In this document: in pieces, positions 25,399 through 35,300 of the stretch
Numbering within the stretch: position 1 is the first letter of the stretch
How the letters are laid out: every line of letters starts with the position of its first letter
DNA from: JAIVJM01 sp963816985
GTDB taxonomy: Bacteria > Acidobacteriota > Blastocatellia > Pyrinomonadales > Pyrinomonadaceae
DNA: 64,000 nucleotides
NCBI GenBank assembly: GCA_963816985.1
Contig: CAWFMF010000004.1
Location: 2,232,001 to 2,296,000, forward strand
Reading direction: 5' to 3'
Program-made: the position numbers and the translations under genes
Notes under the pieces: model-generated
Databases searched by the model: none
The model's input: the letters and a program-made list of their open reading frames with translations, nothing else
What the model was told of the DNA's origin: nothing

Positions 25399-26736
25399 TT
25401 AGAGACGAACAATGCGCGCGCAACTGTCGCGGCGCAGGTCGCGGTCGAGGGCGTTGCGGGTGTCAACGATGAGTTCGGAGAGGGCGCAGACGCGCTTGTA
25501 GTCAACGCCGGAGTGGTCGGTGACGATGACGGTGGCGTCCGCCGCGCGCAGCTCCTCGTCGGTCAGGGGGACGGACGAGAGCGGCTCGCCGCTGCCTTCG
25601 GTGTGCGCGTCGTCGAAGCGAATCTCCGAGACGAAGGGGTCGTGGTAGCGCACGTCCGCGCCCTTCGCGCGCAGGCGGTCAATGATGGAGAGCGCGGGGC
25701 TCTCGCGCACGTCGTTGATGTCCTTCTTGTAGGCCACGCCGAGGAGGAGGATGCGCGAGCCCTTCAGAGATTTCTCCGTGTCGTTGAGGCCGTCGGTGAC
25801 GAGCTGGACGACGTGATCCGGCATGCGGGAGTTGACCTCCTCGGCCAAGCCGATGAAGCGCGAATCGAACCCGTGCTGGCGGGCCTTCCACGAGAGGTAG
25901 TGCGGGTCTAAAGGGATGCAGTGGCCGCCGATGCCGGGGCCGGGGTAGAAGGCCATGAAGCCGAAGGGCTTGGTGGCCGCCGCGCGGATGACCTCCCAGG
26001 TGTCTATGCCGAGGGCGTAGCAGAGCCGCGCCATCTCGTTCGCCATCCCGATGTTGACGGCGCGGAAGGTGTTCTCAAGGAGCTTCGCCGCCTCGGCCAC
26101 GCGCGCCGAAGAGACCGAGTGCACGTTGTTGACTATCTGGCCGTAGAGCGCCGCCGCCGCCTCGGTCGAATCCTGCGTGCAGCCGCCGACGACCTTCGGG
26201 ATGTTGTGCGTCTGGAACTGCGGGTTGCCGGGGTCAACTCTTTCGGGCGAGAAGGCGAGCAGGAAGTCTTCGTCGAGCCGGAGGCCGTGCTCCTCGAACA
26301 TCGGGAGCAAGACCTCGTCGGTCGTGCCGGGGTAGGTCGTGGATTCGAGGATGACGAGCTGGCCGCGCCGCAGACGCTTCTGAATCTGCTCGGAGGCGGC
26401 GAGGATGTAGGAGATGTCCGGCTCCTTCGTCTTCCGCAAGGGCGTTGGGACGCAGATGATGATGGCGTCGCAGGCGGCGAGGTGGTCGAAGTCGGTCGTG
26501 GCCTGAAGGCGCTCGGCCTTGACCATCTCCGAGACGGCTTGCGAGTCCACGTCGCCGATGTAGCTCTCGCCGCGGTTGATGGAGTCGGCCTTCGTCTGGT
26601 CAACCTCGAAGCCGACGGTCGGGAACCCCTTGTGCGCGAACTCGACGGCGAGCGGGAGGCCGACGTAGCCGAGCCCGATGACGCCGACGCGGGCCTTGCG
26701 GCCCTCAATTAATTGCTTGATGTCGTCCTTAATCAT
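25399..26736 (-). CDS. wbpA: UDP-N-acetyl-hexosamine dehydrogenase (WbpA/WecC type)
   Basis: A 445-residue UDP-glucose/GDP-mannose dehydrogenase family enzyme that oxidises C6 of a UDP-HexNAc to the uronate. NAD-binding GLGYVGLPLAVEFA is at about residues 21-34, the linker glutamates are in KLLENTFRAVNIGMANE, and the catalytic cysteine is in GPGIGGHCIPLDPHYLSWKA. That last motif is closest to the WbpA (UDP-GlcNAc 6-dehydrogenase) group. With wecB downstream, the likely product is UDP-GlcNAcA or UDP-ManNAcA for a surface polysaccharide. It is the first gene of the minus-strand operon. Confidence 0.92.
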   Translation of the reverse strand: MIKDDIKQLIEGRKARVGVIGLGYVGLPLAVEFAHKGFPTVGFEVDQTKADSINRGESYIGDVDSQAVSEMVKAERLQATTDFDHLAACDAIIICVPTPLRKTKEPDISYILAASEQIQKRLRRGQLVILESTTYPGTTDEVLLPMFEEHGLRLDEDFLLAFSPERVDPGNPQFQTHNIPKVVGGCTQDSTEAAAALYGQIVNNVHSVSSARVAEAAKLLENTFRAVNIGMANEMARLCYALGIDTWEVIRAAATKPFGFMAFYPGPGIGGHCIPLDPHYLSWKARQHGFDSRFIGLAEEVNSRMPDHVVQLVTDGLNDTEKSLKGSRILLLGVAYKKDINDVRESPALSIIDRLRAKGADVRYHDPFVSEIRFDDAHTEGSGEPLSSVPLTDEELRAADATVIVTDHSGVDYKRVCALSELIVDTRNALDRDLRRDSCARIVRL

Positions 26737-26958
26737 GACGGAAATGTGCGGAAGATGAATTCAAAGTTAAGTGGCAGGAAGCGCTTCTTTCATGGCCGCG
26801 CCTGCAAGAAGTTCAAGACTAGGGAACAAGCGGAGCGACTGTCAAGCGGCCTGCCGCCCGCCGCCTCGCGGTTGTGCTATGCTTCGGGCTTCGACGACGG
26901 CGCGAACAGAAGTTTTTAGCTCCCGGCGACCACGACGGTTTAACTTACCCGCAAAGGC

Positions 26959-28606
26959 ATGAAACGCTGCCCGACCTGCCAGCGCGTCTACGCGGACGAG
27001 ACGCTGAAGTTCTGCCGCCACGACGGCGCGTACCTCTACGAAGACGCGGGGGCGCAGCCGCCGGACGCGCAACCGACACTCGTTCGCCTCCCGCCCAACG
27101 CCGCGCGCGACGAGACGCCGACCGAGCTTTTCGAGCCCGGAGGTTTTCCCGAAGGGGCGGCGACCTCTTCTTCGTTGACGAAGCCGCTCGCGGCGCAGGG
27201 TCGTCGTCGGCGAGTGTCGAAGACGATTGACTCGCTCGCCGTCCTCCCGCTCTTAAACGAGACGGGCGAGCCGCAGGCCGAGTACCTCTCCGACGGCATC
27301 TCCGAGAGCATCAACAACATCCTTTCGCAACTGCCGCGACTGCGCGTCGTGCCGCGCGCGACCGCGTTCCGCTACCGTGGAAGCGAAGTTGACCCGTCTG
27401 GTTGCGGGGCGCGAGATGAACGTCCGTGCGCTCGTCACGGGCCGCCTGTTCCTCGTCGGCGAACTGCTGGTCGTGAGCGTCGAGCTGATTGACGTGGCGC
27501 TCGAATCGCAAATCTGGGGCGAGCAGTACCGGCACAAGCACGAGGACATCTTCACGCTTCAGGAGAACATCTCGCAGGAGGTGAGCGAGAAGCTCAGGCC
27601 GCGATTGAGCGGGGAAGAGAAGCGGCGTTTGAAGACGCGGAGCACGGAGAACGCCGAGGCTTATCATCTTTATCTGCGCGGTCGCTACTACGTGAACCGC
27701 CGGACGACGGAGTGGATTGAAAAAGGCGTCGCCGAATTCCGGAAGGCGATAGAACTCGACCCTTCATACGCGCTCGCCCACGCGGGGCTCGCCGACGCCT
27801 ACGCCTTCCTCGCCTCCTCGACCGGCGAGCAGCCGCCCAGGGAGTTCTACCCGATGGCCGAGGAGGCGGCGCTCCGCGCGCTCGACCTCGACGACACGCT
27901 GGCCGAGGCGCACACCTCGCTCGGCTTCTTCCGCCTCCTTTACGAGTGGGACTTCCGTGGCGCGGAGCGCGAGTTCAAACGCGCCGTCGCGCTCAACCCG
28001 AACTACGCGAACGCGCACGACGGCCACAGCTTCTACCTCAAGGCCACGGGGCAGCACGAGCGCGCCGTCGCCGCCTGCCGCCGCGCGCGGAAGATAGACC
28101 CGCTCTCGACCTTCGCGCACGTCAGCCTCGCGTGGGCCTTCTACTTCGCGCGCGACTACGAGAGAGCCGCCGCGCAGAACCAGAAGGCGCTGGAACTCGA
28201 CCCGCGCTTCACCTTCGCGCGCTGGAACCTCGGACTCGTGCGCGCGCAGCAGGGGCGACTCGGCGAGGCGGTCGAAGCCTTAAAGACGGCGACGGCGGAT
28301 TCCGGCGGCGGCCTCACCTTCAAGGCGCATCTCGGCTACGCCTACGGCCTCGCGGGCAAGCGGGGGCGGGCCGTCTCCTTGATAGAGGAACTGAACGAAC
28401 TGTCGCGGAGCAAGTACGTCTCGGCCTACTACCCGGCCATCATCCGCCTCGGCCTCGGCGAGCACGGACGCGCCCTCGAACTTTTGGAGCAGGCGTGCGA
28501 AGAACGCTCCGCTTTCCTCGTCTTCCTCAAAGTCGAGCCGATGTTCGACCCGCTTCGCGCAGCCCCGCGCTTCAACGCACTCGAACGGCGACTCGGACAG
28601 GGTTGA
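26959..28606 (+). pseudogene. Zinc-ribbon / TolB-like / TPR protein with one frameshift
   Basis: About 549 residues if repaired. The N-terminal zinc ribbon is MKRCPTCQRVYADETLKFC, followed by a disordered linker, the TolB-like N-terminal domain seen in CadC/adenylate-cyclase-type regulators (SLAVLPLLNETGEPQAEYL, DGISESINNILSQLPRLRVV), and at least six TPRs (EFRKAIELDPSYALAHAGLA, RAVALNPNYANAHDGHS, KALELDPRFTFARWNLGL). The frame changes by one base near 27395-27410, between FRYRGSEVDP and VAGREMNVRALVTGR. Proteins of this type act as signal-transduction scaffolds in Acidobacteria; function is unknown. No membrane segment is obvious. An assembly indel is as likely as true inactivation. Confidence 0.82.
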
Positions 28607-28653
28607 GCCGGGCCGTATTGAAGTCCGCTGATTCCACAACGAAAGGCATGACG

Positions 28654-30159
28654 ATGCCACCAACTGAAAGCACGGAAGGTTCGCCGCAACAACTCGAACG
28701 TGGTCTGGGGCCGCTCGACGCGACGATGATTGTCGTCGGCTCGATGATCGGGTCGGGCATCTTCATCACTTCCGCCGAGTCAATGCGTCTGGTGGGCGCG
28801 CCGGGATGGCTGCTGGCGGCGTGGGCTCTGGCCGGATTGTTGACCATCACGGGCGCGCTCTGCTGCGCGGAGCTGGCGGCGATGATGCCGAAGGCGGGCG
28901 GGCAGTACGTCTTCCTGCGCGAGGCTTACGGCCCGGCGTGGGGTTTCATGTTCGGTTGGTCGCTCCTGCTCGTCATCCAGACGGGGACGATAGCGGCGGT
29001 GGCGGTGGCCTTCGCGCGGTTCACGGGCGTGCTCGCGCCGTGGGTCTCTTCGGGCAACTATCTCGTCGAGCCCGTGCGTTTGACGGAGGGCTACGCCCTC
29101 AGCCTCTCGACCGAGCAGCTCGTCGCCGTCCTGCTCATCCTGCTCCTGACCTTCACGAACACGCGCGGCCTCAAGGTCGGCAAGCTCATCCAGAACAGTT
29201 TTACTTTTACGAAGACGGCGGCGCTCGCCGGGCTCATCCTCGCGGGGTTGTTGCTCGGTTGGAATAAGGCGAGCGCGGCGCACACGGCGGCGTGGTGGGA
29301 CTCGTGGGCGAACGGTTGGAACCCGCAGACGGCGCAGCCGGGTTTGGAGGCGGCGGGCGGCTTGGCTCTCCTGATGCTTCTGGGGCGCGCGATGACGGGG
29401 CCGCTGTTTGCGCAGTCGGCTTGGAACAACGTGACGTTCACGGGGAGCGAAATCCGCGACCCCGGACGTAACCTGCCGCGCGCCTTGCTGTGGGGCTGCG
29501 CGCTCGTCGTCGCGCTCTACCTGCTGGCCAACGTCGCGTATGTCGTGACGCTCCCTCTGGAAGTGATGAAGAAGCCGCCGAACAGCATCGCGACGGCGAC
29601 GATGCAGGCGGCCATCGGCCCGGCAGGGACGGCCATCATGGCAATCGCCATCATGGTCTCGACCTTCGGCTGCAACAACGGCCTCATCCTCGCGGGCGCG
29701 CGCGTCTACTACGCGATGTCGCGCGACCGGCTCTTCTTCTCGCGCGTCGGCGCGTTGAACGAAGCCCGTGTCCCGGCGGCGGCGCTCGTCCTTCAAGGCG
29801 TGTGGGCGTCGCTTTTGACCCTGCCGCGCACGGTGGCGACGGACGCGCAGACGGGCGCGGTCACTTACGGCAACGTCTACACGCAACTGCTCGAATACAT
29901 CATCCCGGCAGACCTCGTCTTCTACGCGCTGATGGTCGGGGCCGTCATCGTGCTGCGCCGCAAGACGCCCGACGCCCCGCGCCCCTACCGCACGCCCGGC
30001 TACCCCTTCGTCCCGCTCGTCTACATCGTCCTCGCCACGCTCCTCGTCTTCGACCTCGTTTACCTCGCGCGCCGCACGTCCGGCATCGGCTTCCTCATCG
30101 TCCTCACCGGATTGCCCGTCTACTTCGTCTGGAAAAGACAACAGTACCGCGAGCGGTAG
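28654..30159 (+). CDS. APC-superfamily amino acid permease
   Basis: A 501-residue transporter with about 12 membrane helices. The first helix carries the substrate-binding GSMIGSGIFI (helix-breaking glycine motif); CAELAAMMPKAGGQYVFLREAYGP and ETRDPGRN-like SEIRDPGRNLPRAL are typical of the LAT/amino-acid exchanger branch. The substrate is not predictable. The ATG at 28654 has GAAAGG seven bases upstream; the ATG at 28648 is too close to it. The stop codon TAG and last codons (YRER) lie inside the palindromic repeat at 30144. Confidence 0.92.
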   Translation: MPPTESTEGSPQQLERGLGPLDATMIVVGSMIGSGIFITSAESMRLVGAPGWLLAAWALAGLLTITGALCCAELAAMMPKAGGQYVFLREAYGPAWGFMFGWSLLLVIQTGTIAAVAVAFARFTGVLAPWVSSGNYLVEPVRLTEGYALSLSTEQLVAVLLILLLTFTNTRGLKVGKLIQNSFTFTKTAALAGLILAGLLLGWNKASAAHTAAWWDSWANGWNPQTAQPGLEAAGGLALLMLLGRAMTGPLFAQSAWNNVTFTGSEIRDPGRNLPRALLWGCALVVALYLLANVAYVVTLPLEVMKKPPNSIATATMQAAIGPAGTAIMAIAIMVSTFGCNNGLILAGARVYYAMSRDRLFFSRVGALNEARVPAAALVLQGVWASLLTLPRTVATDAQTGAVTYGNVYTQLLEYIIPADLVFYALMVGAVIVLRRKTPDAPRPYRTPGYPFVPLVYIVLATLLVFDLVYLARRTSGIGFLIVLTGLPVYFVWKRQQYRER

Positions 30160-30213
30160 CGAGCGGGTTGACGTTAACGAAACTCAACCCGCTCGCTACC
30201 GCTCGCGGTTCTG
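30144..30213. repeat. Palindromic repeat family A, copy 2
   Basis: Two 26-base arms (30146-30171 and 30184-30209) containing CCGCGAGCGGTAGCGAGCGG are perfect inverted copies around a 12-base loop. The element lies at the convergent junction of the permease and DNA polymerase genes and supplies the permease stop codon. Confidence 0.88.
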
Positions 30214-30219
30214 TTTAAG

Positions 30220-32094
30220 TTACTTCACCCACTCGTCGGCGATTTGCGTCTCGACGTTGACGGGGACTTTCTTGACGTACTCTTCACCGGCGGCGCACAT
30301 CGCCTCTTCGACGGTGCGGGAAATCTCCGTTGCATCGTCGGCTGAGCACTCGACGACTATCTCGTCGTGAATGACGTTGACGAGGCAGGCCGTCGTCTCC
30401 TTCAAGCGGTCGTGCAAAAGTCGCAGGGCACGTTTGATGATGTCCGCCGAACTGCCCTGAATCGGACTATTCTTGCCGTTGCGTTGGACGAGCGAGACGG
30501 CCTGACGGTCTTCGGGGTCGAAGTTGAAGCGGGCGAGGCGGCCCGCGACGGTGCGCGGGGCGGCGCGCTCGCGGACGGCCTGCTGCGCGGCCTTGCGGAG
30601 CCACGCGTCGAGGTCGCGGTAGGTGGCGAAGTAGCGGCGCAGGAGGTCTTCGGCCTCGGTCTCGGAAAGGCCGGTCATGAGCGCGAAGCGCTTCGCGCCG
30701 ATGCCGTAGACGACGCCGAAGTTGAGCCGCTTGGCGAAGTCGCGCTGCTCCTTCGAGACCTCTTCGAGCGAGACGTTGAAAATCTGCGCGGCGGTCACGC
30801 GGTGCAAGTCCGCGCCGGAGTTGAAGGCGTCAACGAAGCCTTTGTCGCCGGTGTAGTCGGCGAGGATGCGCAGCTCTATCTGCGAGTAGTCGGCGATGAC
30901 GAGCTTGCGGCCTTCGGGCGCGCGGAAGCAGCGGCGGTACTCATAGGCGTGCGGAACCTGTTGGATGTTCGGCTGCGTGCAGGCCATGCGTCCGGTCGGC
31001 GCGCCGATTTGATGAAAATTGGCGTGGACGCGGCCCGTCGTCGGCTTAATCTCTTCGAGGATGTTCTCGCCGTAGCTCGTCAAAGCCTTCTGGACGGTGC
31101 GGTATTCGAGGAGGGTCTTAATCTCGATGTACTTCTCGGCGAGCGGTTGGAGCTTCCAGTTGCGCGTCGAGTCGGGGAGGTCTTCGATGCCGCGCCGCTT
31201 GAGCGCGCGCGTGAGCTGGACGTGCGAGTCGAGGTTGATGTCCATGCGCGTCGGGCCGAAGAAGGACTGTTGGGGCGACTCCTCGGCGAGCATCACTTGA
31301 AGCTCTTCGGCGAGGATGGCGCGCTTCTTCTCGACGACGGAGAGCTGCTCGCGCCAACGCTCCTTGTCGAGGAAGATGCCGTTCAGCTCAAGGGTGGCGA
31401 CGGGGACGACGCACTCGAATTCGAGCTGCGCGCAGCGACCGAGCGAGGCCGCACGCAGCGCCTCGATAAGCTTGTCGCGCAAGGGCAGGAGCAGCGCCGC
31501 GTCGCGCGCCGCGTATTCGAGCTGCGCGGCGGAAAGCTCGCCGCCCCAGTTGCTGACCTGCTGCGACTTGTCAACCGCTTGGTCGAGGTAGCGATTGACG
31601 ACGGCTTCGAGGCTGTGGCGGTCTTCCTGCTCGCCCGCCGAGACGACCTGACTGGCGAGCATCGTGTCGAAGAGGCCGCCGCGCTCGACGCGCTCCGCGC
31701 CGTTCGAGTTGGTGCGCGAGTCGAACTCGCCGCCGAGCTCGACGCCGAGGAAAGCCCTCGTCCACTTGGCGTCGAACTTCGAGTTGTGCGCGATCTTGAC
31801 GGGCTCGCGGGCGGCGAGCAGTCGGCGCAAGGGGTCGAGCGCCGTGGATTCGCGGAGCTGCTCGGCGCGCGTCCCGCGGTTGCCTTCGGGGACGATGCGG
31901 TCGAGGTCGAAGACGTAGACCACGTCGGGCGCGGCGAGCTGCAAGAGGCGCAGGCGCGTGCCCTTCGCGGGGTCGAAGGGGTCGAGCGAGGTCGTCTCGG
32001 CGTCGAAGCCGAGCGCCGCGTGCGGCGAAAGCTTTTCGATGGCCGAGGCCAGCTCTTCCGGCGTCGTGACGAGAGTGTATTTGAGTTCTTCCAT
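30220..32094 (-). CDS. Family A DNA polymerase with 3'-5' exonuclease, no 5' nuclease
   Basis: A 624-residue Klenow-like polymerase. The DEDD exonuclease has ExoI FDAETTSLDP, ExoII AHNSKFDAKW and ExoIII YAARDA. The polymerase has motif A VIADYSQIELRILA, motif B RLNFGVVYGIG and motif C VIHDEIVVE. The 5'-3' nuclease domain of full PolA (about 290 residues) is absent, and the protein starts directly with the exonuclease. It may be a second family A enzyme for repair or may act with a separate 5' nuclease. ATG at 32094 is preferred over an adjacent upstream TTG. Confidence 0.94.
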   Translation of the reverse strand: MEELKYTLVTTPEELASAIEKLSPHAALGFDAETTSLDPFDPAKGTRLRLLQLAAPDVVYVFDLDRIVPEGNRGTRAEQLRESTALDPLRRLLAAREPVKIAHNSKFDAKWTRAFLGVELGGEFDSRTNSNGAERVERGGLFDTMLASQVVSAGEQEDRHSLEAVVNRYLDQAVDKSQQVSNWGGELSAAQLEYAARDAALLLPLRDKLIEALRAASLGRCAQLEFECVVPVATLELNGIFLDKERWREQLSVVEKKRAILAEELQVMLAEESPQQSFFGPTRMDINLDSHVQLTRALKRRGIEDLPDSTRNWKLQPLAEKYIEIKTLLEYRTVQKALTSYGENILEEIKPTTGRVHANFHQIGAPTGRMACTQPNIQQVPHAYEYRRCFRAPEGRKLVIADYSQIELRILADYTGDKGFVDAFNSGADLHRVTAAQIFNVSLEEVSKEQRDFAKRLNFGVVYGIGAKRFALMTGLSETEAEDLLRRYFATYRDLDAWLRKAAQQAVRERAAPRTVAGRLARFNFDPEDRQAVSLVQRNGKNSPIQGSSADIIKRALRLLHDRLKETTACLVNVIHDEIVVECSADDATEISRTVEEAMCAAGEEYVKKVPVNVETQIADEWVK

Positions 32095-32239
32095 CAATCC
32101 TTCGCGCCTGATTGTTTGAGAGTTGAGCGGCCTTCAAGGCGAGAAGATAAACTACCCGAAAAAAGGGATTCTGTCATTCGCCGCCGGAGGGACGGAGGAG
32201 GATTCGGAGGGCGGCGGCCTTCGAGCCGGGAAAGGAAGC

Positions 32240-32277
32240 GGAGGCCGTCGTCCGGGCCATGAAGAACGACGGCCTCC
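32240..32277 (-). terminator. Hairpin terminator after the STAND/TPR gene
   Basis: Arms GGAGGCCGTCGT (32240-32251) and ACGACGGCCTCC (32266-32277) pair perfectly around a 14-base loop, about 45 bases after the stop of the minus-strand STAND gene. The following T-run is weak, so efficiency is uncertain. Confidence 0.55.
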
Positions 32278-32323
32278 GTGGTTGTGTGTTTGGACTGTGC
32301 GACGACGAACGCCGCGCGGTGAT

Positions 32324-35300
32324 TTACGGCGTCGGCGTCTCGGACGGCGACGCCGGCTCTTTCGTCCCCGGCTCTTGTTGCTGCTCCTGCTGTTGCGCCT
32401 GTTGCTGCTCTCGCTGTTGCGTCTGCCTCTCGCGGAGCTTCTTGACGGTCTCGCCCACCGCCGTCGCTTCCGCCGTCTTGTTCGAGTCGCGGAGCAACGA
32501 CTGATACTTCTCCAACTGCGCGGCGGCGGAGTCCAGCACCGAGACGTTGAAAACTCTGCCGTAGAGCGCCGTCATGATCTCTTGAGTCTGACTGTAGGCC
32601 GCCGCGACCTGCGCGCTCTTCCCACGGCTCGCGTAGAAGTCCGCAAGCTCGCCGACGGCTTTGAGGTGTCCCGTGAAATACGTCGTGTTTCGGGCGGCCA
32701 TGCGGAGGTCAATGCGGGCGGGGCCCGTCAGGAATTTGGAGAACCTCGCGGCGGCTGCGAGCCTGCGGTCGTAGACCGGCTCGACATCCTTATTCTGCCG
32801 CCGGTAAACGTCGGCCAGAGCGACGAGCGCCGCGTCTTGCCTCGGCCACTCGCCCGTCCGCGCGTAGATGGCGATGGCGTTTTCCAACTGCGCCTCGGCT
32901 TCGGGGTATTTCTTGAGGTTGACCGCGTACAGCGAGGCGAGTTGTTCGAGCGCGACGGCTTGGGGCAGTTTGTTGGCAGACGCCGCGCTCGCCTCGGCGG
33001 CCTTCTTTAAGAACTCCTCGGCCTTCGCGTAGTCCTTGAGATGCAGGCGGTAGAGCATCGCCAATTTGTCGTAGCTCTTCGGGAGGTTCTTCTTGCCCTC
33101 CTCGGTCTCTTCCCTCAGCGAGAGCGCCTGCTGGTAGAAGACCTCCGCGTCTTTGAACTTGCCGAACTTGAGGTACACGTCGCCGAGCCCATCGTAGTCG
33201 TCGTCGAGGTTGTCGGCGGCGTGCCTCGCCCCGCCCCGGTGGAGCTTGAGCGCCACTTGCTGCAACAGCCCCGCCGCGCGGAAGGCGTCTTCGTCGGCCT
33301 CGCCCTGCGGGTCCTTGATGTTGAGGAGCTGCGCCAGCTCGGTGTAGCTGTCGGCAATCAAAGGGGCCGCCTCCGCCAAATGTGAGATGGGAACTTCCTC
33401 CTGCATGGCGATCATCTCGCCGTAAACCTTGACCGCCTTCTCCAAGTCGTACTGGCCGGTGTAAAACTCGGCCAGCTCTTTGTAGACGGCGGCGAGTTCC
33501 GTGCGTGCTGGGATTTGGCTGTCGTCATCGCCTTCGGTGATGGCCTTCCGCCTGATGTCGAAGACGCTGCGGTAACTGGCGTCGGCCTCCGCGACCATGT
33601 TGGCGTCAACATAGAGCCGCGCGAGGTTGAGGTAGGCGGCGGCGGACTCCGAGGGATCGTCGGCCTTGTGCCGCAACTGGAAATCGAGCGCGAGTTTGAA
33701 GAAGTCTTCCGCCTTCTTGAAATACTCTTTCGACTTGACGGCGCGCTTCTCGTTCATCTGCGGCGAGCGAGTCGGTTTTCGGTTCTCCTTCGCGTTGCCG
33801 AGGTAGGCGTGCGCGAGGCCGTGGTAGGTGTCGAAGAGGATGGGGTCGTTGCTGTCCGCCGGGAAGAGCGGGTTGAGGATGGCGTAAGCCTCCTCGTAAA
33901 TCTTCACCGCCTCGTCGTAGGAGGGGTCGGGCATCTTGAGGTGCGTGGCCCCGATGTTGGCCCTTGTCCAGCCGAGTTCGAGCTTGTGCTGCTTGAGCTG
34001 GTCGGGGCTGAAGTTGCCGCCGCCGGTCGCGTCCGGCGAGTCCGGCAGGAGCTTCTCCAACTCGGCGCTGAGGGAGTTGAAGAGGCCCAGAGCCTCCTCG
34101 AACTCTTCGCGCCGGTAAGCCTCGATGCCCTGCCGCAGGAGTTGGCCGCGCTGCCCGGCGGCGACCTCCTGATTCTTGCTCTCCACGGCCCGGTCGAGCG
34201 CGACTTTCGCCTGATGAATGGCCTGCTGCGCCGCCTTGTTCGCCTTCTGCGCGTCGGCCAGGTTGACGGCGGCGATGCGCGCCTGCTCGTTGGCGCGGTT
34301 CTTCTCGGCCTCGGCCTTCTCCTGCTCCGCGACGGCCTTCGCTTTGCTCTCCTCGGCAATCTTGCGTGCGCGGTCGGCCTCCTCCTTCGCCTCGTTCTGT
34401 TTGACGAGGCTCTCGTAGAGATTCTTGCTCGCGTCCTCCGCCTGCTGGCGGGCGACGCGGGCCTCCGCCTCGCTCTCGACGGCCTGCTTGAGACTCGCTC
34501 CGGCGGCGGCGCGCGCCCGCAGAGCGAAGGCCGCCGTGCCGACGGCGATGAGGGCGAGGAAGACCATCACGAACGTCAGGCGGCGCGCGCGGAGCGCGGA
34601 GCGGGACTGCTGGTCGGCGAACTTCTTCTGCTCGTCGGCGAACGTCTGCGCCTGTTCCAGTGAGAGGGTCTGCTGCTCGGCGAACTTCTCCTGCTCTTCG
34701 GCGAGAGCTTGGGCCTGCTTCAGCGAGAGCGCCTGCTGCTCGGCGAGGGCTTGGGCGTTCTCCAACTCGCGGCGCTCACGCGCCAGTTGCTCTTCGCGTT
34801 GTCGTTCTCTCTCTTCGATGGCGGCTTCGTGCGCCGTCTTGCTCTGGTCGAGGAACGACATCGCCCCGGCGTAGGCGGGGTGGTAGCGGGACGCCCAAGC
34901 CGAGTTGGGCCGCGCCTGCGTGCGCCAGTCGAGCGCGACCTGAAGCCCCGCGCCCGCCGCGAGACTCTCCTGCCCCGCGCCGTGGAGCGTCGCGGCTTCG
35001 GCGAGGCGGCGGTAGATGCGCGCCGACTGCGCCTCCTCGTCCACCCACTTCTTCAGCCGCTGCCAGTTGCGGATGAGGCTCTCGTGCGAGATGTCTATCA
35101 CCGTCTCCGGTTCGAGCGGCGTGCCGACAGGCGGCATGAGGAAAGAGCGGCCCTCGTGGCGGAAGGTCTCGACGACCATCGAGACCTCTTCGGTCGTCGC
35201 CTCGGTGATTGCGCACAACTCGCCGAGCGTGACGGGCCGCCGTATCTCTCGGTTGTCCGCGCCCTTCTCGGTGAGCGCCTTGAACATCTTCTCGGCGACG

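Noticed and set aside
33515..34663. Plus-strand frame of 382 codons opposite the STAND/TPR gene
   Set aside because: Composition mirrors the coiled-coil and TPR codons on the other strand; no start signal or family.
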